64,000 nt of DNA from Gallionella sp. Lineage in GTDB: Bacteria > Pseudomonadota > Gammaproteobacteria > Burkholderiales > Gallionellaceae. Location of the stretch: assembly GCA_030682375.1 (NCBI GenBank), contig JAUXOL010000012.1, forward strand, positions 48,484-112,483, written 5' to 3'. Numbering within the stretch: the stretch's first letter is position 1; the number at the start of each line of letters is the position of its first letter. The notes beneath the pieces are model-generated. The model worked only from the letters and a program-made list of their open reading frames with translations, was not told the DNA's origin and searched no databases. Both the position numbers and the translations under genes were made by a program. This document shows, in pieces, positions 7,841 through 17,063 of this stretch.

Positions 7841-9135
7841 GGTTGTTCGTTGTTGCGCAGCCGCCAGCGTACGAGTCCGAGCGCGATGGCGGCGTGGACG
7901 GCCATTACCGGTACGCTGCTCCAGGATTCATAGGTGGCTTCGAAGGGAAGGAAGAAGAAGCGCACTGTACTCAGTCCGGCGACTTCGGCGAGGAAGGGCA
8001 GCAGCATGTTCAGCACCAGCAGGTACAGCATGGTCGCGCCGACCGCGCGTTTGCCGTTGGGCGCGAAGGAGAAGAACAGCAGGATGCAGGCGTCGCGCAG
8101 CAGCATCAGCGCGATGGTGAACGCATATTGCGGTTGCAGCATGTTCACCGGGCTGAATTCATTCTGCGGGCCGGACGAGGTCAGCATCGCCAGCAGCGCG
8201 AACGCGAAGCTCAGTGCCAGTGTGGTCGGCCACACCGGCAGGTGTTCCAGCCAGCCTCGGCTGTCGCCGCGTTGTTGCAGCAAACGTAGTTTGCGCCAGC
8301 GCAGCAGCGTGTTGGGTTCGGTGAATAGCGCGGCATAGGTCATCGCGACCGAGACGAACAGGCCGATCAGCCACAGCGAGTTATCGCCACGCGCGAAGCC
8401 GGCGAGATAGACGGCCAGCAGGCAGGCGAACGCGGGCCATGCCCAGGGGCGGGTGCGCACCTGCAAGGCGTTGCAGACCACGCGCCATGCGGCGAAGGTG
8501 GCGCAGGCGGCGAACAGCAGTGCGGTGTCCAGCCAGAACAGCGCATGGCTTATCTCCATGCCCCACCAGTGCACCGGCTTCTGGTCGCCGAGGGAGAACG
8601 CGGGCATGAACATGAACACCAGGATGATCGCCAGCCAGCCCATGCCGCCGCGCTGGATCACGCGCGACTCGAACTGGCTGGTGTGCAGGTTCAGCGCGAT
8701 CAGCGCGGCATGCAACATCACGCCGACCGCGCACAGCGAGATCGCGTTCGCGAGCACGTCGGGTTTGCCCGCGGCGAAGCCCGCGGTGGCGACGACCACG
8801 AGGCACATCGCGCCGCCGTACCAGTTGAATGAGGTGGCGCCGAACAGCTTGCCCCAGGTCATCGTCCACGGTGAGAGCGCGCTCATGCGCTGCTGGTCCC
8901 AGGTCTTGTCGCGCAACTCGTCGACGATGGCGGCATTCGCGTTGCGCGCGCCCCACAGCCAGACGATGAAGATGAATAGCATGATCGCCGCCCCGTACAG
9001 TCTCTCCGCGACATTGTCCTGCGGGTCGGCGAGAGCGGCGGCGAGGAAGGTGAGGCCCAGCAGCGCGGGCATGGCCGCGAGCCGGTGCGTGGAAAACGAC
9101 AGCCACAGGTTGCGCTTGAATTCCGGGTTGCTCAT
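7837..9135 (-). CDS. ABC transporter permease (multi-pass membrane protein)
   Basis: A 432-residue integral membrane protein with about 10 to 12 hydrophobic segments, for example [15 protein letters not shown] and [19 protein letters not shown]. It is encoded directly after the ABC ATPase with a 4-base overlap and overlaps mutS at its other end. It resembles ABC-2 type permeases whose cargo is unknown. The N-terminal segment up to the first membrane helix is short and there is no signal peptide. Likely partner of the ATPase at 9132-10064 in the inner membrane. Substrate cannot be inferred. Confidence 0.75.
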   Translation of the reverse strand: MSNPEFKRNLWLSFSTHRLAAMPALLGLTFLAAALADPQDNVAERLYGAAIMLFIFIVWLWGARNANAAIVDELRDKTWDQQRMSALSPWTMTWGKLFGATSFNWYGGAMCLVVVATAGFAAGKPDVLANAISLCAVGVMLHAALIALNLHTSQFESRVIQRGGMGWLAIILVFMFMPAFSLGDQKPVHWWGMEISHALFWLDTALLFAACATFAAWRVVCNALQVRTRPWAWPAFACLLAVYLAGFARGDNSLWLIGLFVSVAMTYAALFTEPNTLLRWRKLRLLQQRGDSRGWLEHLPVWPTTLALSFAFALLAMLTSSGPQNEFSPVNMLQPQYAFTIALMLLRDACILLFFSFAPNGKRAVGATMLYLLVLNMLLPFLAEVAGLSTVRFFFLPFEATYESWSSVPVMAVHAAIALGLVRWRLRNNEQP

Positions 9136-10064
9136 TGCTTGCCCTCCAGATGCGCCGCGACCGAGCGCAGATAGGACTGCTGCAGGTTCTCCTTGTGCGC
9201 AGCGAGGCTGCTGACTGTGTAGCCTTCATGCACCAGCGCCTTCAGCAATGCGGCCTGTGCGTGCAGGTCGCCGCGGAAGTCGAATTCGGCATGGCATGCA
9301 TCCGCTTCCTTCAGCACGACCTGCGCATGGGCCTTGAGCCATTCCGGCAGGCGCGCGTCCGGCTGTGCGAGAGCCAGATGCAGCATGCGATGCTCGTCCG
9401 CTGCATGTGGGGATTTCAGCGTGCGGTTCTCCAGCATGCGGCCGTCGCGCAGCGCCAGCATGTGGGTGGAATATTCGTCGAGTTCGGCGAGGATGTGCGA
9501 GGACACCAGCAGCGTCATGCCATCCGCCTGCAACTGGCGGAACAGCGCGGCCAGGCTGGCGCGTGCTTCCGGGTCGAGTCCGGAGGCGGGCTCGTCCAGC
9601 AGCAATACTTTCGGCTGGTGGATGATGGCCTGGCCGATGGCGACGCGCTGGCGCTGGCCGCGCGACAGGTTGCCGCTCAACTGGTGCAGTTTGTCCGTGA
9701 GGTCCAGCCGTTCGGCGGTGCGCGCGATTGCGTCGGGGATGTCGTCGTCAGGCAAACCCTGCGCCGCGGCGGCGTACTCCAGGCAGCGCGCGACGGAAAG
9801 GTCTTGATACAAGCCGAAGAAATCGGACAGGTAGCCCATGATGCGATGCACTTCGCGCGGCTGTTCGATCACATCCATGCCGTCCACGACGATGCGGCCT
9901 TCGAGCGGCGTCTCCAGTCCGGCGATGCAGCGCATCAGCGTGGTCTTGCCCGCGCCGTTGGGGCCGACCAGCGCGGTGACGCTGCCGCTGGCGACGGTGA
10001 GGGTCACATCGTTCAGTGCGCGATGTCCGGGGTAGTCGAAGGTGAGTCCGCCGATCTCGATCAT
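9132..10064 (-). CDS. ABC transporter ATP-binding protein (CcmA-type)
   Basis: A 310-residue ATPase with Walker A GPNGAGKTT near residue 36, signature LSRGQRQRVAIGQA, Walker B KVLLLDEPASGLDP and the switch histidine in LLVSSHILAE. The last 90 residues form an accessory domain as seen in ABC-2 exporter ATPases. It is the first gene of a three-gene overlapping set (ATPase, permease, mutS). The C-terminal extension and the single permease suggest an exporter. No promoter was identified with confidence, but the 197-base gap upstream contains two palindromes and no gene. Confidence 0.9.
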   Translation of the reverse strand: MIEIGGLTFDYPGHRALNDVTLTVASGSVTALVGPNGAGKTTLMRCIAGLETPLEGRIVVDGMDVIEQPREVHRIMGYLSDFFGLYQDLSVARCLEYAAAAQGLPDDDIPDAIARTAERLDLTDKLHQLSGNLSRGQRQRVAIGQAIIHQPKVLLLDEPASGLDPEARASLAALFRQLQADGMTLLVSSHILAELDEYSTHMLALRDGRMLENRTLKSPHAADEHRMLHLALAQPDARLPEWLKAHAQVVLKEADACHAEFDFRGDLHAQAALLKALVHEGYTVSSLAAHKENLQQSYLRSVAAHLEGKQ

Positions 10065-10099
10065 GTCTAAAAATCCAAATTTCGTCGCAATACTGCGTT

Positions 10100-10160
10100 G
10101 CTCACAAAAAATTACTCCTTACATATTCCGTATATGCCGCGTCGCAATTTTTTGCTCGCG
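10100..10160 (+). repeat. A/T-rich palindromic repeat
   Basis: An imperfect palindrome of about 60 bases. The arms carry CAAAAAATT on the left and AATTTTTTG on the right around a central CATAT-TCCGT-ATATG. It lies between the pit operon end and the ABC gene start and could act as a terminator or be another dispersed repeat. Only one copy is visible in the window. Confidence 0.6.
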
Positions 10161-10173
10161 CCTTGTCTTGCTT

Positions 10174-10228
10174 ATAACCAGCCACTTGCCAGCTTGCTGG
10201 CTTAGTGGATTGGCTAGTAGCTCCATCA
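10174..10228 (+). repeat. 60-bp hairpin element, copy B, intergenic
   Basis: Same layout as copy A in mutS: begins ATAACCAGC, left arm CCACTTGCCAGC (10182-10193), right arm GCTGGCTTAGTGG (10196-10208) and tail GGCTAGTAGCTCCATCA (10212-10228). The tail matches copy A at 16 of 17 bases. The stems differ in sequence, but both still pair, with compensatory changes CGAC/GTCG to CCAC/GTGG and GCCATC/GATGGC to GCCAGC/GCTGGC. It lies 34 bases past the PhoU-like gene stop. Confidence 0.75.
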
Positions 10229-10261
10229 GAACTTTGAATTTTTCCGGTGTCCGTATGCAGA

Positions 10262-10903
10262 TCAGCTGATCTTGACCACGATGTCGTGCAGCGTGTTCGC
10301 GCATTGCGCCATGTGCTGCGCCGCATTGGTCAAGTGGCGGTAGATCTCGCGGCGCTTGAACATGTTCACGTAATCGTCGCCCTCGAACAGCGTGGACAGC
10401 GCGATGCGGTATTGCTTCTCGGCATGGCGCTCGGCCTTGCGTGCGGCATCGGCATATTGCGCGGCATCGGCGGGCTTGCTGCCCAGCAGGGCGTAGCCTT
10501 TGGCCAGCGCATCGACGCCGTCCTTGATGTGGCACGCGATGTCGCGAGTGAACGCATCCGGCTCGACGCCCAGCACGTCCATCTCGTGCACCGTGGTCTT
10601 GCAGTACATCACGATGTCGTCCAGCGCCATGATCGCGCGGTAGATGTCCTCGCGGTCTATGGGTGTGGAGAACGCCTCGTTGAGCTCGTGCAGGTTGCGC
10701 ACCTTGATGACGTCGGCCGCGTGCACGTCCAGCTTCAGCGCATCGGCGACCGCAGGGCCGTCGTGTTCCATGTATTCGACCAGCAGGTTCACGGTACGCG
10801 CGACCTGGATGTTCTGCTCGGTCAGCATGTGGAAGAAATCGGGCATCTTGGGGAAGACCCGGTCCAGGATGATTGCGAGCATGGTTTTGGATGCGGCTGT
10901 CAT
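10262..10903 (-). CDS. PhoU-like (DUF47) accessory protein of the Pit transporter
   Basis: A 213-residue all-helical protein of the DUF47/TIGR00153 PhoU-like family, with characteristic stretches MEHDGPAVADALKLDVHAAD, EDIYRAIMALDDIVMYCKTT and RREIYRHLTNAAQHMA. Such proteins are encoded next to Pit-type phosphate permeases and are thought to control their activity or metal-phosphate handling. The gene follows pit by 12 bases on the same strand, so they are one operon. No membrane segments; expected in the cytoplasm. Confidence 0.88.
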   Translation of the reverse strand: MTAASKTMLAIILDRVFPKMPDFFHMLTEQNIQVARTVNLLVEYMEHDGPAVADALKLDVHAADVIKVRNLHELNEAFSTPIDREDIYRAIMALDDIVMYCKTTVHEMDVLGVEPDAFTRDIACHIKDGVDALAKGYALLGSKPADAAQYADAARKAERHAEKQYRIALSTLFEGDDYVNMFKRREIYRHLTNAAQHMAQCANTLHDIVVKIS

Positions 10904-10915
10904 GGCAGGTTCTCC

Positions 10916-11947
10916 TCAGAGGAATACTTGGGCGACTAGGTAGCAGCCGATGGACATCAATGCTGCGCCGGGTATGGTGATCACCCATGTGGTGACGATC
11001 TCGCGTGCCTTGCCCCAGCGCACGGCCTTGGGGCGTTCCGATGCGCCTATGCCCATGATGGACGAGGCGACCACGTGGGTCGTGGAGACCGGCGCGCCCG
11101 CCAGCGACGAAGCGAAGATCACGCCGGCTGCGGTCATCTGCGAATCCAGCGCGTGCAGCGGACGTATCTTGTAGATCGAAAAGCCCAGCGTGCGCACGAT
11201 CTGCCAGCCGCCGGAGAGGATGCCCAGCGTGATGGTCATCGAGCAGGCCAGCATCACCCAGAACGGCACGTCGAAGGTGGGGATGAAACCGCCGAGCACT
11301 AATACGAGCGTGAGTATGCCCATGCTTTTCTGTGCGTCGTTTGCGCCGTGCGAGAACGCGAGGCCGGCCGAGGTGACGAATTGCAGGTGGCGCAGGTCGC
11401 GGTTGATCGAGGGGTGCGCGCCGCGCAGCATCGCCATCATGATCTTGTGCAGCAGATAGCCTACCCAGAAGCCGATGATGGGCGAGAGGATCAGTGCGAC
11501 CAGCACCTTGGCGACGCCGGTCAGTTCGCCGTGCATCAGTTCCGCGAATCCCCAGGAGACATGGTTGGAACCCGCGGCGACCACCACGACGCCGGCCAGC
11601 CCCCCGACCAGCGCATGCGAGGACGAGGAGGGGATGCCGCGCCACCAGGTCAGCAGGTTCCATGCGATCGCACCCAGCAGGCCGCAGAACACGATGGTCA
11701 GCGCCGTCACCCGGTCCAGGTCGTCCAGCGTGACGAACTTGCCTATGGTGTTGGCGACTGCGGTGCCGCCGAGCAAGGGGCCCAGGAATTCGAAGAAGGC
11801 CACCAGTATCACCGCCTGGACCGGCGTCATCGCGCGCGAGGCGATGACTGTGGCGATGATGTTCGCGGCGTCGTGGAAACCGTTGGTGTATTCGAACATC
11901 AGCACCACGACGATGGTCGCGATGGCCAGGACGAGGATGGTGTCCAT
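10916..11947 (-). CDS. pit: inorganic phosphate transporter, Pit family
   Basis: A 343-residue inner-membrane transporter with about ten transmembrane segments. It has the duplicated PiT signature: FEYTNGFHDAANIIATVIASR near the N-terminus and the second copy GANDAQKSMGILTL around residue 205. Both are required for phosphate or metal-phosphate symport and are intact. It is shorter than E. coli PitA (499) but typical of the short beta/gamma type. First gene of the pit-PhoU-like pair; suhB lies upstream in the same direction with an 18-base gap. Confidence 0.92.
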   Translation of the reverse strand: MDTILVLAIATIVVVLMFEYTNGFHDAANIIATVIASRAMTPVQAVILVAFFEFLGPLLGGTAVANTIGKFVTLDDLDRVTALTIVFCGLLGAIAWNLLTWWRGIPSSSSHALVGGLAGVVVVAAGSNHVSWGFAELMHGELTGVAKVLVALILSPIIGFWVGYLLHKIMMAMLRGAHPSINRDLRHLQFVTSAGLAFSHGANDAQKSMGILTLVLVLGGFIPTFDVPFWVMLACSMTITLGILSGGWQIVRTLGFSIYKIRPLHALDSQMTAAGVIFASSLAGAPVSTTHVVASSIMGIGASERPKAVRWGKAREIVTTWVITIPGAALMSIGCYLVAQVFL

Positions 11948-11965
11948 GACGGCCGACCCCGTTCC

Positions 11966-12766
11966 TTACTGGCCTTTGAGGCCCGGGGTCAGGTGCGGTG
12001 CGATGACCTTGAGCAGTTGCTGGTGGATGTCGGGGTTGCCCGCGCAGATGTGGCCGGTCTTGAGGAAAGTGTCGGAACCGTGCAGGTCGCTGACCATGCC
12101 GCCCGCTTCGGTGATCAGCAGCGTGCCTGCGGCGATGTCCCAGGGCTTGAGGCCGGTCTCGTAGAAGCCGTCCAAGCGACCGGCAGCCATCCACGCCAGG
12201 TCCAGCGCGGCGGAGCCGGGGCGGCGCAGGCCGGAAGTCTGCTGCATCAGGTCGCGCAGGATATCCATGTAGGCGTCCATGTGCTCGAACTTGGTGTACG
12301 GGAAGCCGGTGCCGATCAGGCCGTCGGCCAGATGCACGCGCTTGGTCACGCGGATGCGCTTGTCGTTCAGGAACGCGCCGCGGCCGCGCGTGGCGGTGAA
12401 CAGCTCGTTCTTGGTCGGGTCGTAGACCACGGCCTGGGTGATGATGCCTTTATGCTGCAGCGCGATGGACACGGCGAACTGCGGAAAGCCGTGCAGGAAA
12501 TTGGTCGTCCCATCCAGCGGATCGATGATCCAGACGTACTCCGACTCGCCGTGAGCGCCGCTCTCTTCTGCTAGAATCGCATGGTCAGGATAGGCCTCCA
12601 GCAAGGTCTGGATGATGGTCTGCTCGGCGGCGCGATCCACTTCGCTGACGAAATCCGCATGGGATTTCTTGGTCACGGTGAGATGGTCGATCTTGTCGGT
12701 GGCGCGATAAATCAAATTGCCGGCGCGACGTGCGGCTTTCACCGCGATGTTGAGCATGGGGTGCAT
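11966..12766 (-). CDS. suhB: inositol-1-monophosphatase SuhB
   Basis: A 266-residue Mg-dependent phosphatase that also supports rRNA transcription antitermination in enterobacteria. Metal-binding motifs are intact: LAEESG near residue 68, [18 protein letters not shown] near 82 and [17 protein letters not shown] near 213. The start at 12766 (MHPMLN) matches family N-termini; a much longer open frame continues upstream to 13666, but that part is antisense to trmJ. It is divergent from trmJ with a 78-base gap holding the promoters of both. Confidence 0.95.
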   Translation of the reverse strand: MHPMLNIAVKAARRAGNLIYRATDKIDHLTVTKKSHADFVSEVDRAAEQTIIQTLLEAYPDHAILAEESGAHGESEYVWIIDPLDGTTNFLHGFPQFAVSIALQHKGIITQAVVYDPTKNELFTATRGRGAFLNDKRIRVTKRVHLADGLIGTGFPYTKFEHMDAYMDILRDLMQQTSGLRRPGSAALDLAWMAAGRLDGFYETGLKPWDIAAGTLLITEAGGMVSDLHGSDTFLKTGHICAGNPDIHQQLLKVIAPHLTPGLKGQ

Positions 12767-12844
12767 GGGTAACGACCTTTTTAATGAGCTGATCGGGAAC
12801 GCAGATATGGTTCCCACGGCGCGCATTTTAGTTGGAATCACGTT

Positions 12845-13618
12845 TTGAATAAACAAAATCCTTTCGAAAATATCCGGGTCGTACTCAGCCACACCTCGCA
12901 CCCCGGCAATATCGGCGCGGCGGCGCGCGCGATGAAGACCATGGGTTTGCGCCATCTGTACCTGATCAACCCCTATCGCTTCCCCGATCCGCAGGCGACG
13001 GCGATGGCGGCGGGGGCGGACGACATTCTGGAAAATGCCGTGGTGTGCGCCTCCATCGACGAGGCCTTGCATGGCGTGGCTTTCACGGTGGCGATGACCG
13101 CGCGGCTGCGGGACATCTCGATAGAGGTGAAGCTGCCGCGCGAGGCGATGCCGGAGGTGCTGCAGCAGGCGTCGGTGCAGCCGGTCGCCTTGTTGTTCGG
13201 CACAGAGATGTCGGGGCTGACCAACGAGGAGATGAGCAAGGCGCAGGTGCTGGTCAACATTCCCACCGATCCGGATTTCTCCTCGCTGAACCTTGCCGCT
13301 GCGGTGCAGGTGATGAGTTACGAGCTGAGCGTGGCGGCGCAGGGCTTCGTGCCGCAAATGGTCGAGGCGCGCCCCGCCTCCCATGAGCAGATGGAAGGGT
13401 ATTACGCGCATCTGGAGAAGGTGCTGTTCGAGATCGGTTTCTTCACGACTCAGAATCCGACCCGCATGATGCAGCGCCTGCGCAGGCTGTATGCCCGCGC
13501 GCGGCCGGAGCCGGAAGAGATCAATATCCTGCGCGGCATGCTCAGCGTCACGACCGAGTACAATGCGCGTCTCAAAAAACGCTATCTGGAAGAGCATTCC
13601 GATGTTCAGGAACATTAG
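12845..13618 (+). CDS. trmJ: tRNA 2'-O-methyltransferase TrmJ
   Basis: A SPOUT-fold methyltransferase that modifies tRNA position 32. The 257-residue protein has the family signature [20 protein letters not shown] at residues 13-32, the knot motifs [14 protein letters not shown] and [22 protein letters not shown], and a C-terminal helical arm. The start is TTG at 12845, chosen because the conserved N-terminus begins about ten residues later and no closer ATG exists. The 3' end overlaps cysE by 17 bases in another frame. Gene order trmJ-cysE-iscR is common in this group. Confidence 0.95.
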   Translation: MNKQNPFENIRVVLSHTSHPGNIGAAARAMKTMGLRHLYLINPYRFPDPQATAMAAGADDILENAVVCASIDEALHGVAFTVAMTARLRDISIEVKLPREAMPEVLQQASVQPVALLFGTEMSGLTNEEMSKAQVLVNIPTDPDFSSLNLAAAVQVMSYELSVAAQGFVPQMVEARPASHEQMEGYYAHLEKVLFEIGFFTTQNPTRMMQRLRRLYARARPEPEEINILRGMLSVTTEYNARLKKRYLEEHSDVQEH

Positions 13619-14333
13619 AGAAGATATCGCCAGCGTATTCGATCGCGACCCGGCGGCGCGCAGCACTTTCGAGGTGCTGACCTGCTATCCCGGCCTGCAT
13701 GCGCGCATCCTGCACCGCCTGTCGAACACGCTGTGGCACGCTGGGCTGAAATGGCTCGCGCGCTTCCTGTCGCATGTCGCGCGCTTCCTGACCGGCATCG
13801 AGATACATCCCGGTGCGACCATAGGCCGACGCTTCTTCATCGACCACGGCATGGGCGTGGTGATCGGCGAGACCGCCGAGATCGGCGACGATGTGACGAT
13901 ATATCACGGCGTCACGCTGGGCGGCACCTCGTGGAAGGAAGGCAAGCGCCATCCGACGCTGGGCAGCGGTGTCGTGGTGGGGGCCGGGGCGAAGATACTC
14001 GGGCCTATCCATGTCGGCGCCGGTGCGAAGATAGGCTCGAACGCGGTGGTCGTGAAGGATGTGCCCGCGGGGGCGACCGCGGCTGGTATCCCGGCGCGCA
14101 TCCTCGACGAGGAGAAGAAGAAGTCCGCCGGTTTCAATCCCTACGGCATCGGCAACGACCAGAACGATCCGGTCACCAAGGCGCTGCACGGACTGCTGGG
14201 CCACAGCGTGACCGTGGACCAGCGCATCGACTTCATCCTGCAGCAACTCGAGAAGATGGGCGTGCCGGTGGACGAGGAGCGCGCCACCGCCGACAAATTT
14301 GACCCTAATCACCTGAACAGGATAGTTGATTAA
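13602..14333 (+). CDS. cysE: serine O-acetyltransferase CysE
   Basis: Makes O-acetylserine from serine and acetyl-CoA, the precursor of cysteine. The 243-residue protein has an N-terminal helical region and a left-handed beta-helix with hexapeptide repeats. Conserved pieces include [32 protein letters not shown] with the catalytic histidine, and [13 protein letters not shown]. The ATG at 13602 lies inside the end of trmJ, so translation is likely coupled. Its position directly before the isc operon fits the demand for cysteine as sulfur donor for IscS. The IscR box overlaps its stop codon. Confidence 0.93.
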   Translation: MFRNIREDIASVFDRDPAARSTFEVLTCYPGLHARILHRLSNTLWHAGLKWLARFLSHVARFLTGIEIHPGATIGRRFFIDHGMGVVIGETAEIGDDVTIYHGVTLGGTSWKEGKRHPTLGSGVVVGAGAKILGPIHVGAGAKIGSNAVVVKDVPAGATAAGIPARILDEEKKKSAGFNPYGIGNDQNDPVTKALHGLLGHSVTVDQRIDFILQQLEKMGVPVDEERATADKFDPNHLNRIVD

Positions 14334-14354
14334 AAAATTCAGGTATTCTATTAT
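14322..14354 (+). promoter_or_regulatory. iscR promoter with IscR type-1-like operator
   Basis: Positions 14322-14346 match the type-1 IscR box consensus at 22 of 25 positions by eye (ATAGTTGA at the left end, CAGGTAT at the right). The same stretch holds a sigma-70 promoter, TTGATT (14326-14331), 17-base spacer, TATTAT (14349-14354). The operator thus covers the -35 and spacer, the arrangement used for autorepression by holo-IscR. The box begins inside the last codons of cysE. Confidence 0.75.
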
Positions 14355-14428
14355 CGGTTCCTGATGAAGCAGGAAACGATGCCGCAAGGCATCCCGATTG
14401 AGATGCGCCATTCGATAAAGGTAATGAT

Positions 14429-14899
14429 ATGCGATTGACTACCAAGGGACGTTTTGCCGTGACGGCGATGGTTGATCTGGCGATGCGCGGCGGCAAGGGG
14501 CCGGTCACGCTGGCTGCGATCAGCGAGCGTCAGAAGATCTCGTTGTCCTATCTGGAACAACTGTTCGGCAAGCTGCGCCGCAAGAACCTCGTCGAGAGCG
14601 TGCGCGGTCCGGGCGGCGGCTATTACCTGGCGCGCGCGGCGAACACGATTTCCGCCGCCGATATCATCCAGGCGGTGGACGAGCCGCTGGATGCGACCAG
14701 TTGCGGCGGCAAGGGCGATTGCTACGACGACACCCCCTGCATCACCCACAACCTGTGGATGGGGCTGAACGAAAAGATCTTCGATTACCTGGAATCGGTC
14801 AATCTGCAGCAGCTGGTGGACGGGTGCGCCAAGCACAATCCGGGAGCCGTGCCCGTGCAACTCGACCGCCTGCAAAAGACGCAAGGCGCTTCGGCCTGA
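14429..14899 (+). CDS. iscR: iron-sulfur cluster regulator IscR
   Basis: An Rrf2-family winged-helix repressor that binds a [2Fe-2S] cluster and senses the cell's cluster supply. The 156-residue protein has its DNA-binding domain at 1-60 ([18 protein letters not shown]). The ligands C92, C98, C104 and H107 have exactly the E. coli numbering. It is the first gene of the isc operon, preceded by a promoter with a matching operator, which implies negative autoregulation. Only 10 bases separate it from iscS. Confidence 0.96.
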   Translation: MRLTTKGRFAVTAMVDLAMRGGKGPVTLAAISERQKISLSYLEQLFGKLRRKNLVESVRGPGGGYYLARAANTISAADIIQAVDEPLDATSCGGKGDCYDDTPCITHNLWMGLNEKIFDYLESVNLQQLVDGCAKHNPGAVPVQLDRLQKTQGASA

Positions 14900-14909
14900 G
14901 GGGATAAAC

Positions 14910-16118
14910 GTGAAACTGCCTATCTATATGGATTATTCCGCGACCACGCCGGTCGATCCGCGCGTCGCGGAGAAGATGATTCCCTATCTCACCGAGAAGT
15001 TTGGCAACCCGGCCTCCCGTTCCCACGCCTTCGGCTGGGAGGCGGACGAGGCGGTCGAGTTGGCGCGCGCGCAGGTCGCTGCGCTGGTGAACGCCGACCC
15101 CAAGGAGATCGTCTGGACCTCGGGTGCGACCGAATCGAACAATCTCGCGATCAAGGGTGCGGCGCATTTCTACAGCGGCAAGGGCAAGCACATCGTTACG
15201 ATGCGCATCGAGCACAAGGCGGTGCTGGACACCGTGCGCGAACTGGAACGCGAAGGCTACAGCGCGACTTATCTCGATCCGGAGCCTAGCGGCCTGCTCG
15301 ACCTGGAGAAGTTCAAGGCCAGCCTGCGTCCCGACACCGTGCTGGTTTCCGTGATGCTGGTGAACAACGAGATCGGCGTGGTGCAGGACATCGCCGCCAT
15401 CGGCGAGATATGCCGCGACAAGGGCATTCTGTTCCACGTCGATGCGGCGCAGGCGACCGGCAAGGTGGCGATCGACCTGCAAAAACTCAAGGTCGACCTG
15501 ATGTCGTTCTCGGCGCACAAGACCTACGGCCCGAAAGGCATCGGCGCGCTGTACGTGCAGCGCAAGCCGCGCGTGCGGCTGGAAGCGCAGATGCACGGCG
15601 GCGGCCACGAGCGCGGGATGCGCTCCGGCACGCTGGCGACGCACCAGATCGTCGGCATGGGCGAGGCGTTCCGCATTGCGCAGGAAGAAATGGCGAGCGA
15701 GAACGAGCGCATCCGCATGCTGCGCGACCGTCTGCTGAACGGCCTGAGGAACATGGAAGAGGTGCATATCAACGGCGACATGGAACAGCGTGTGCCGCAT
15801 AACCTCAATCTCAGCTTCAACTTCGTCGAGGGCGAATCGCTGATCATGGCGGTCAAGGACGTCGCGGTTTCCAGCGGCTCGGCCTGTACCTCGGCGAGCC
15901 TGGAGCCGTCCTACGTGCTGCGCGCACTGGGTCGCAGCGACGAACTGGCGCATAGCTCGATCCGTTTCAGTATCGGCCGCTTCACCACCGTCGAGGAAGT
16001 CGATTACGTGATCGCGCTGATGAACGACAAGATAGGAAAGCTGCGAGAGCTATCCCCCTTATGGGATATGTACAAGGAAGGCATAGACCTGAATACTGTG
16101 CAATGGGCAGCACATTGA
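14910..16118 (+). CDS. iscS: cysteine desulfurase IscS
   Basis: A PLP enzyme that takes sulfur from cysteine and hands it as persulfide to IscU and other acceptors. The 402 residues compare with 404 in E. coli. Visible features are [13 protein letters not shown] at the N-terminus, the PLP lysine in [15 protein letters not shown], and the mobile loop [19 protein letters not shown] with the active cysteine. Complete and unbroken. The gap to iscU holds a 66-base palindrome. Confidence 0.97.
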   Translation: MKLPIYMDYSATTPVDPRVAEKMIPYLTEKFGNPASRSHAFGWEADEAVELARAQVAALVNADPKEIVWTSGATESNNLAIKGAAHFYSGKGKHIVTMRIEHKAVLDTVRELEREGYSATYLDPEPSGLLDLEKFKASLRPDTVLVSVMLVNNEIGVVQDIAAIGEICRDKGILFHVDAAQATGKVAIDLQKLKVDLMSFSAHKTYGPKGIGALYVQRKPRVRLEAQMHGGGHERGMRSGTLATHQIVGMGEAFRIAQEEMASENERIRMLRDRLLNGLRNMEEVHINGDMEQRVPHNLNLSFNFVEGESLIMAVKDVAVSSGSACTSASLEPSYVLRALGRSDELAHSSIRFSIGRFTTVEEVDYVIALMNDKIGKLRELSPLWDMYKEGIDLNTVQWAAH

Positions 16119-16119
16119 A

Positions 16120-16185
16120 GCTGGTAGCGCGTAGCCGGTAGCTTGTAGCTACCCCGGTTTTGCTACAGGCTACAGGCTACGAGCT
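16120..16185 (+). repeat. palindromic repeat in the iscS-iscU gap
   Basis: An imperfect palindrome built from the unit GTAGC. The left arm starts GCTGGTAGCGCGTAGCCGGT, the centre is ACCCCGGTTTTG, and the right arm ends GCTACAGGCTACGAGCT. It lies directly after the iscS stop and before the AAGGAG ribosome site of iscU. The related copy at 17597-17670 has the same centre. Confidence 0.8.
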
Positions 16186-16197
16186 AAGGAGAAAGAA

Positions 16198-16614
16198 ATG
16201 GCATACAGCGAAAAAGTACTGGATCACTACGAGAACCCGCGCAACGTGGGTTCGATGAACAAGGACGACAGCGACGTCGGCACCGGCATGGTCGGCGCGC
16301 CGGCTTGCGGCGACGTGATGAAGTTGCAGATCAAGGTCGGCAAGGACGGCGTGATCGAGGATGCGAAGTTCAAGACCTACGGCTGCGGTTCGGCCATCGC
16401 GTCGAGCTCGCTGGTGACCGAATGGGTCAAGGGCAAGACCGTCGATCAGGCGCTGGCGATCAAGAATACCCAGATCGCCGAGGAACTGGCGTTGCCGCCG
16501 GTGAAGATCCACTGCTCCATCCTCGCGGAAGACGCGATCAAGGCTGCGGTGGCGGACTACAAGGCCAAGCACGGCGAGAACGTCGAGACGGCGGCCTGCA
16601 AGGGCGGCATGTGA
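16198..16614 (+). CDS. iscU: iron-sulfur cluster scaffold IscU
   Basis: The scaffold on which [2Fe-2S] clusters are assembled from IscS sulfur and iron before HscA/HscB release them. The 138 residues include the three ligand cysteines in PACGDV, YGCGSA and IHCSIL, the conserved Asp next to the first cysteine, and the LPPVK motif recognised by HscA. It is slightly longer than E. coli IscU (128) because of a C-terminal tail ending ACKGGM. A strong ribosome site AAGGAG precedes the ATG. Confidence 0.97.
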   Translation: MAYSEKVLDHYENPRNVGSMNKDDSDVGTGMVGAPACGDVMKLQIKVGKDGVIEDAKFKTYGCGSAIASSSLVTEWVKGKTVDQALAIKNTQIAEELALPPVKIHCSILAEDAIKAAVADYKAKHGENVETAACKGGM

Positions 16615-16629
16615 TTTGAAGCAACGGCA

Positions 16630-16700
16630 GGTTGGGTGGAGCATAGCGATCCCAACCTGTATTCCGGGCGATGGGTATCGCTGCGCTCAACCCATCCTAC
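16630..16700 (+). repeat. double-palindrome repeat in the iscU-iscA gap
   Basis: Two units, GGTTGGG...CCCAACC (16630-16657) and GATGGGT...ACCCATC (16670-16696). Each is a small palindrome and they are inverted copies of each other around AGCGAT/ATCGCT cores. This pattern (ATCGCTGCGCTCAACCCATC) is a common dispersed repeat in proteobacteria. Only one copy is seen here. It fills most of the 125-base gap before iscA. Confidence 0.8.
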
Positions 16701-16739
16701 ATGCAATATGCAGCGGACAATCGGTATCGAGGGTGTGAC

Positions 16740-17063
16740 ATGGCAATTACATTGACAGACAAGGCCGCGAAACATGTGCAGGGCTTCATCGCCAAGCGCG
16801 GCAAGGGCGTCGGGCTGCGCATAGGCGTGCGCACCAGCGGCTGTTCCGGCATGGCCTACAAGCTGGAGTTCGCCGACGAGATCGCCAGCGACGACCTCAC
16901 GTTCGACAGCAACGGCGTGACCGTGCTGGTCGATCCGCAGAGCCTGCCGTATATCGATGGCATGGAGCTGGATTACGCGCGCGAAGGATTGAACGAAGGT
17001 TTCAAGTTCAACAATCCCAACGTCAAGGATTCCTGCGGCTGCGGCGAAAGCTTCAAGGTGTAA
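16740..17063 (+). CDS. iscA: A-type iron-sulfur carrier IscA
   Basis: Delivers clusters, chiefly [4Fe-4S], to target proteins. The 107-residue protein begins [13 protein letters not shown] and contains the three A-type cysteines: one in [13 protein letters not shown] and two in DSCGCGESF. The open frame extends upstream to 16671, but the ATG at 16740 matches the family N-terminus. Its last base overlaps the hscB start (TAATG), so hscB is translationally coupled. Confidence 0.96.
   Translation: MAITLTDKAAKHVQGFIAKRGKGVGLRIGVRTSGCSGMAYKLEFADEIASDDLTFDSNGVTVLVDPQSLPYIDGMELDYAREGLNEGFKFNNPNVKDSCGCGESFKV

Noticed and set aside
6605..7933. Long open frame (442 codons) on the plus strand opposite mutS
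   Set aside because: Composition-driven shadow of mutS; translation is low in complexity and matches no family, while the minus strand encodes a fully conserved protein.
10119..12194. 691-codon frame antisense to, or in another frame of, the PhoU-like, pit and suhB genes
   Set aside because: Arg/His/Pro-rich translation typical of a shadow frame; three conserved genes occupy the region.
12767..13666. Upstream extension of the suhB frame
   Set aside because: Antisense to trmJ, and suhB homologues start at MHPMLN (12766).
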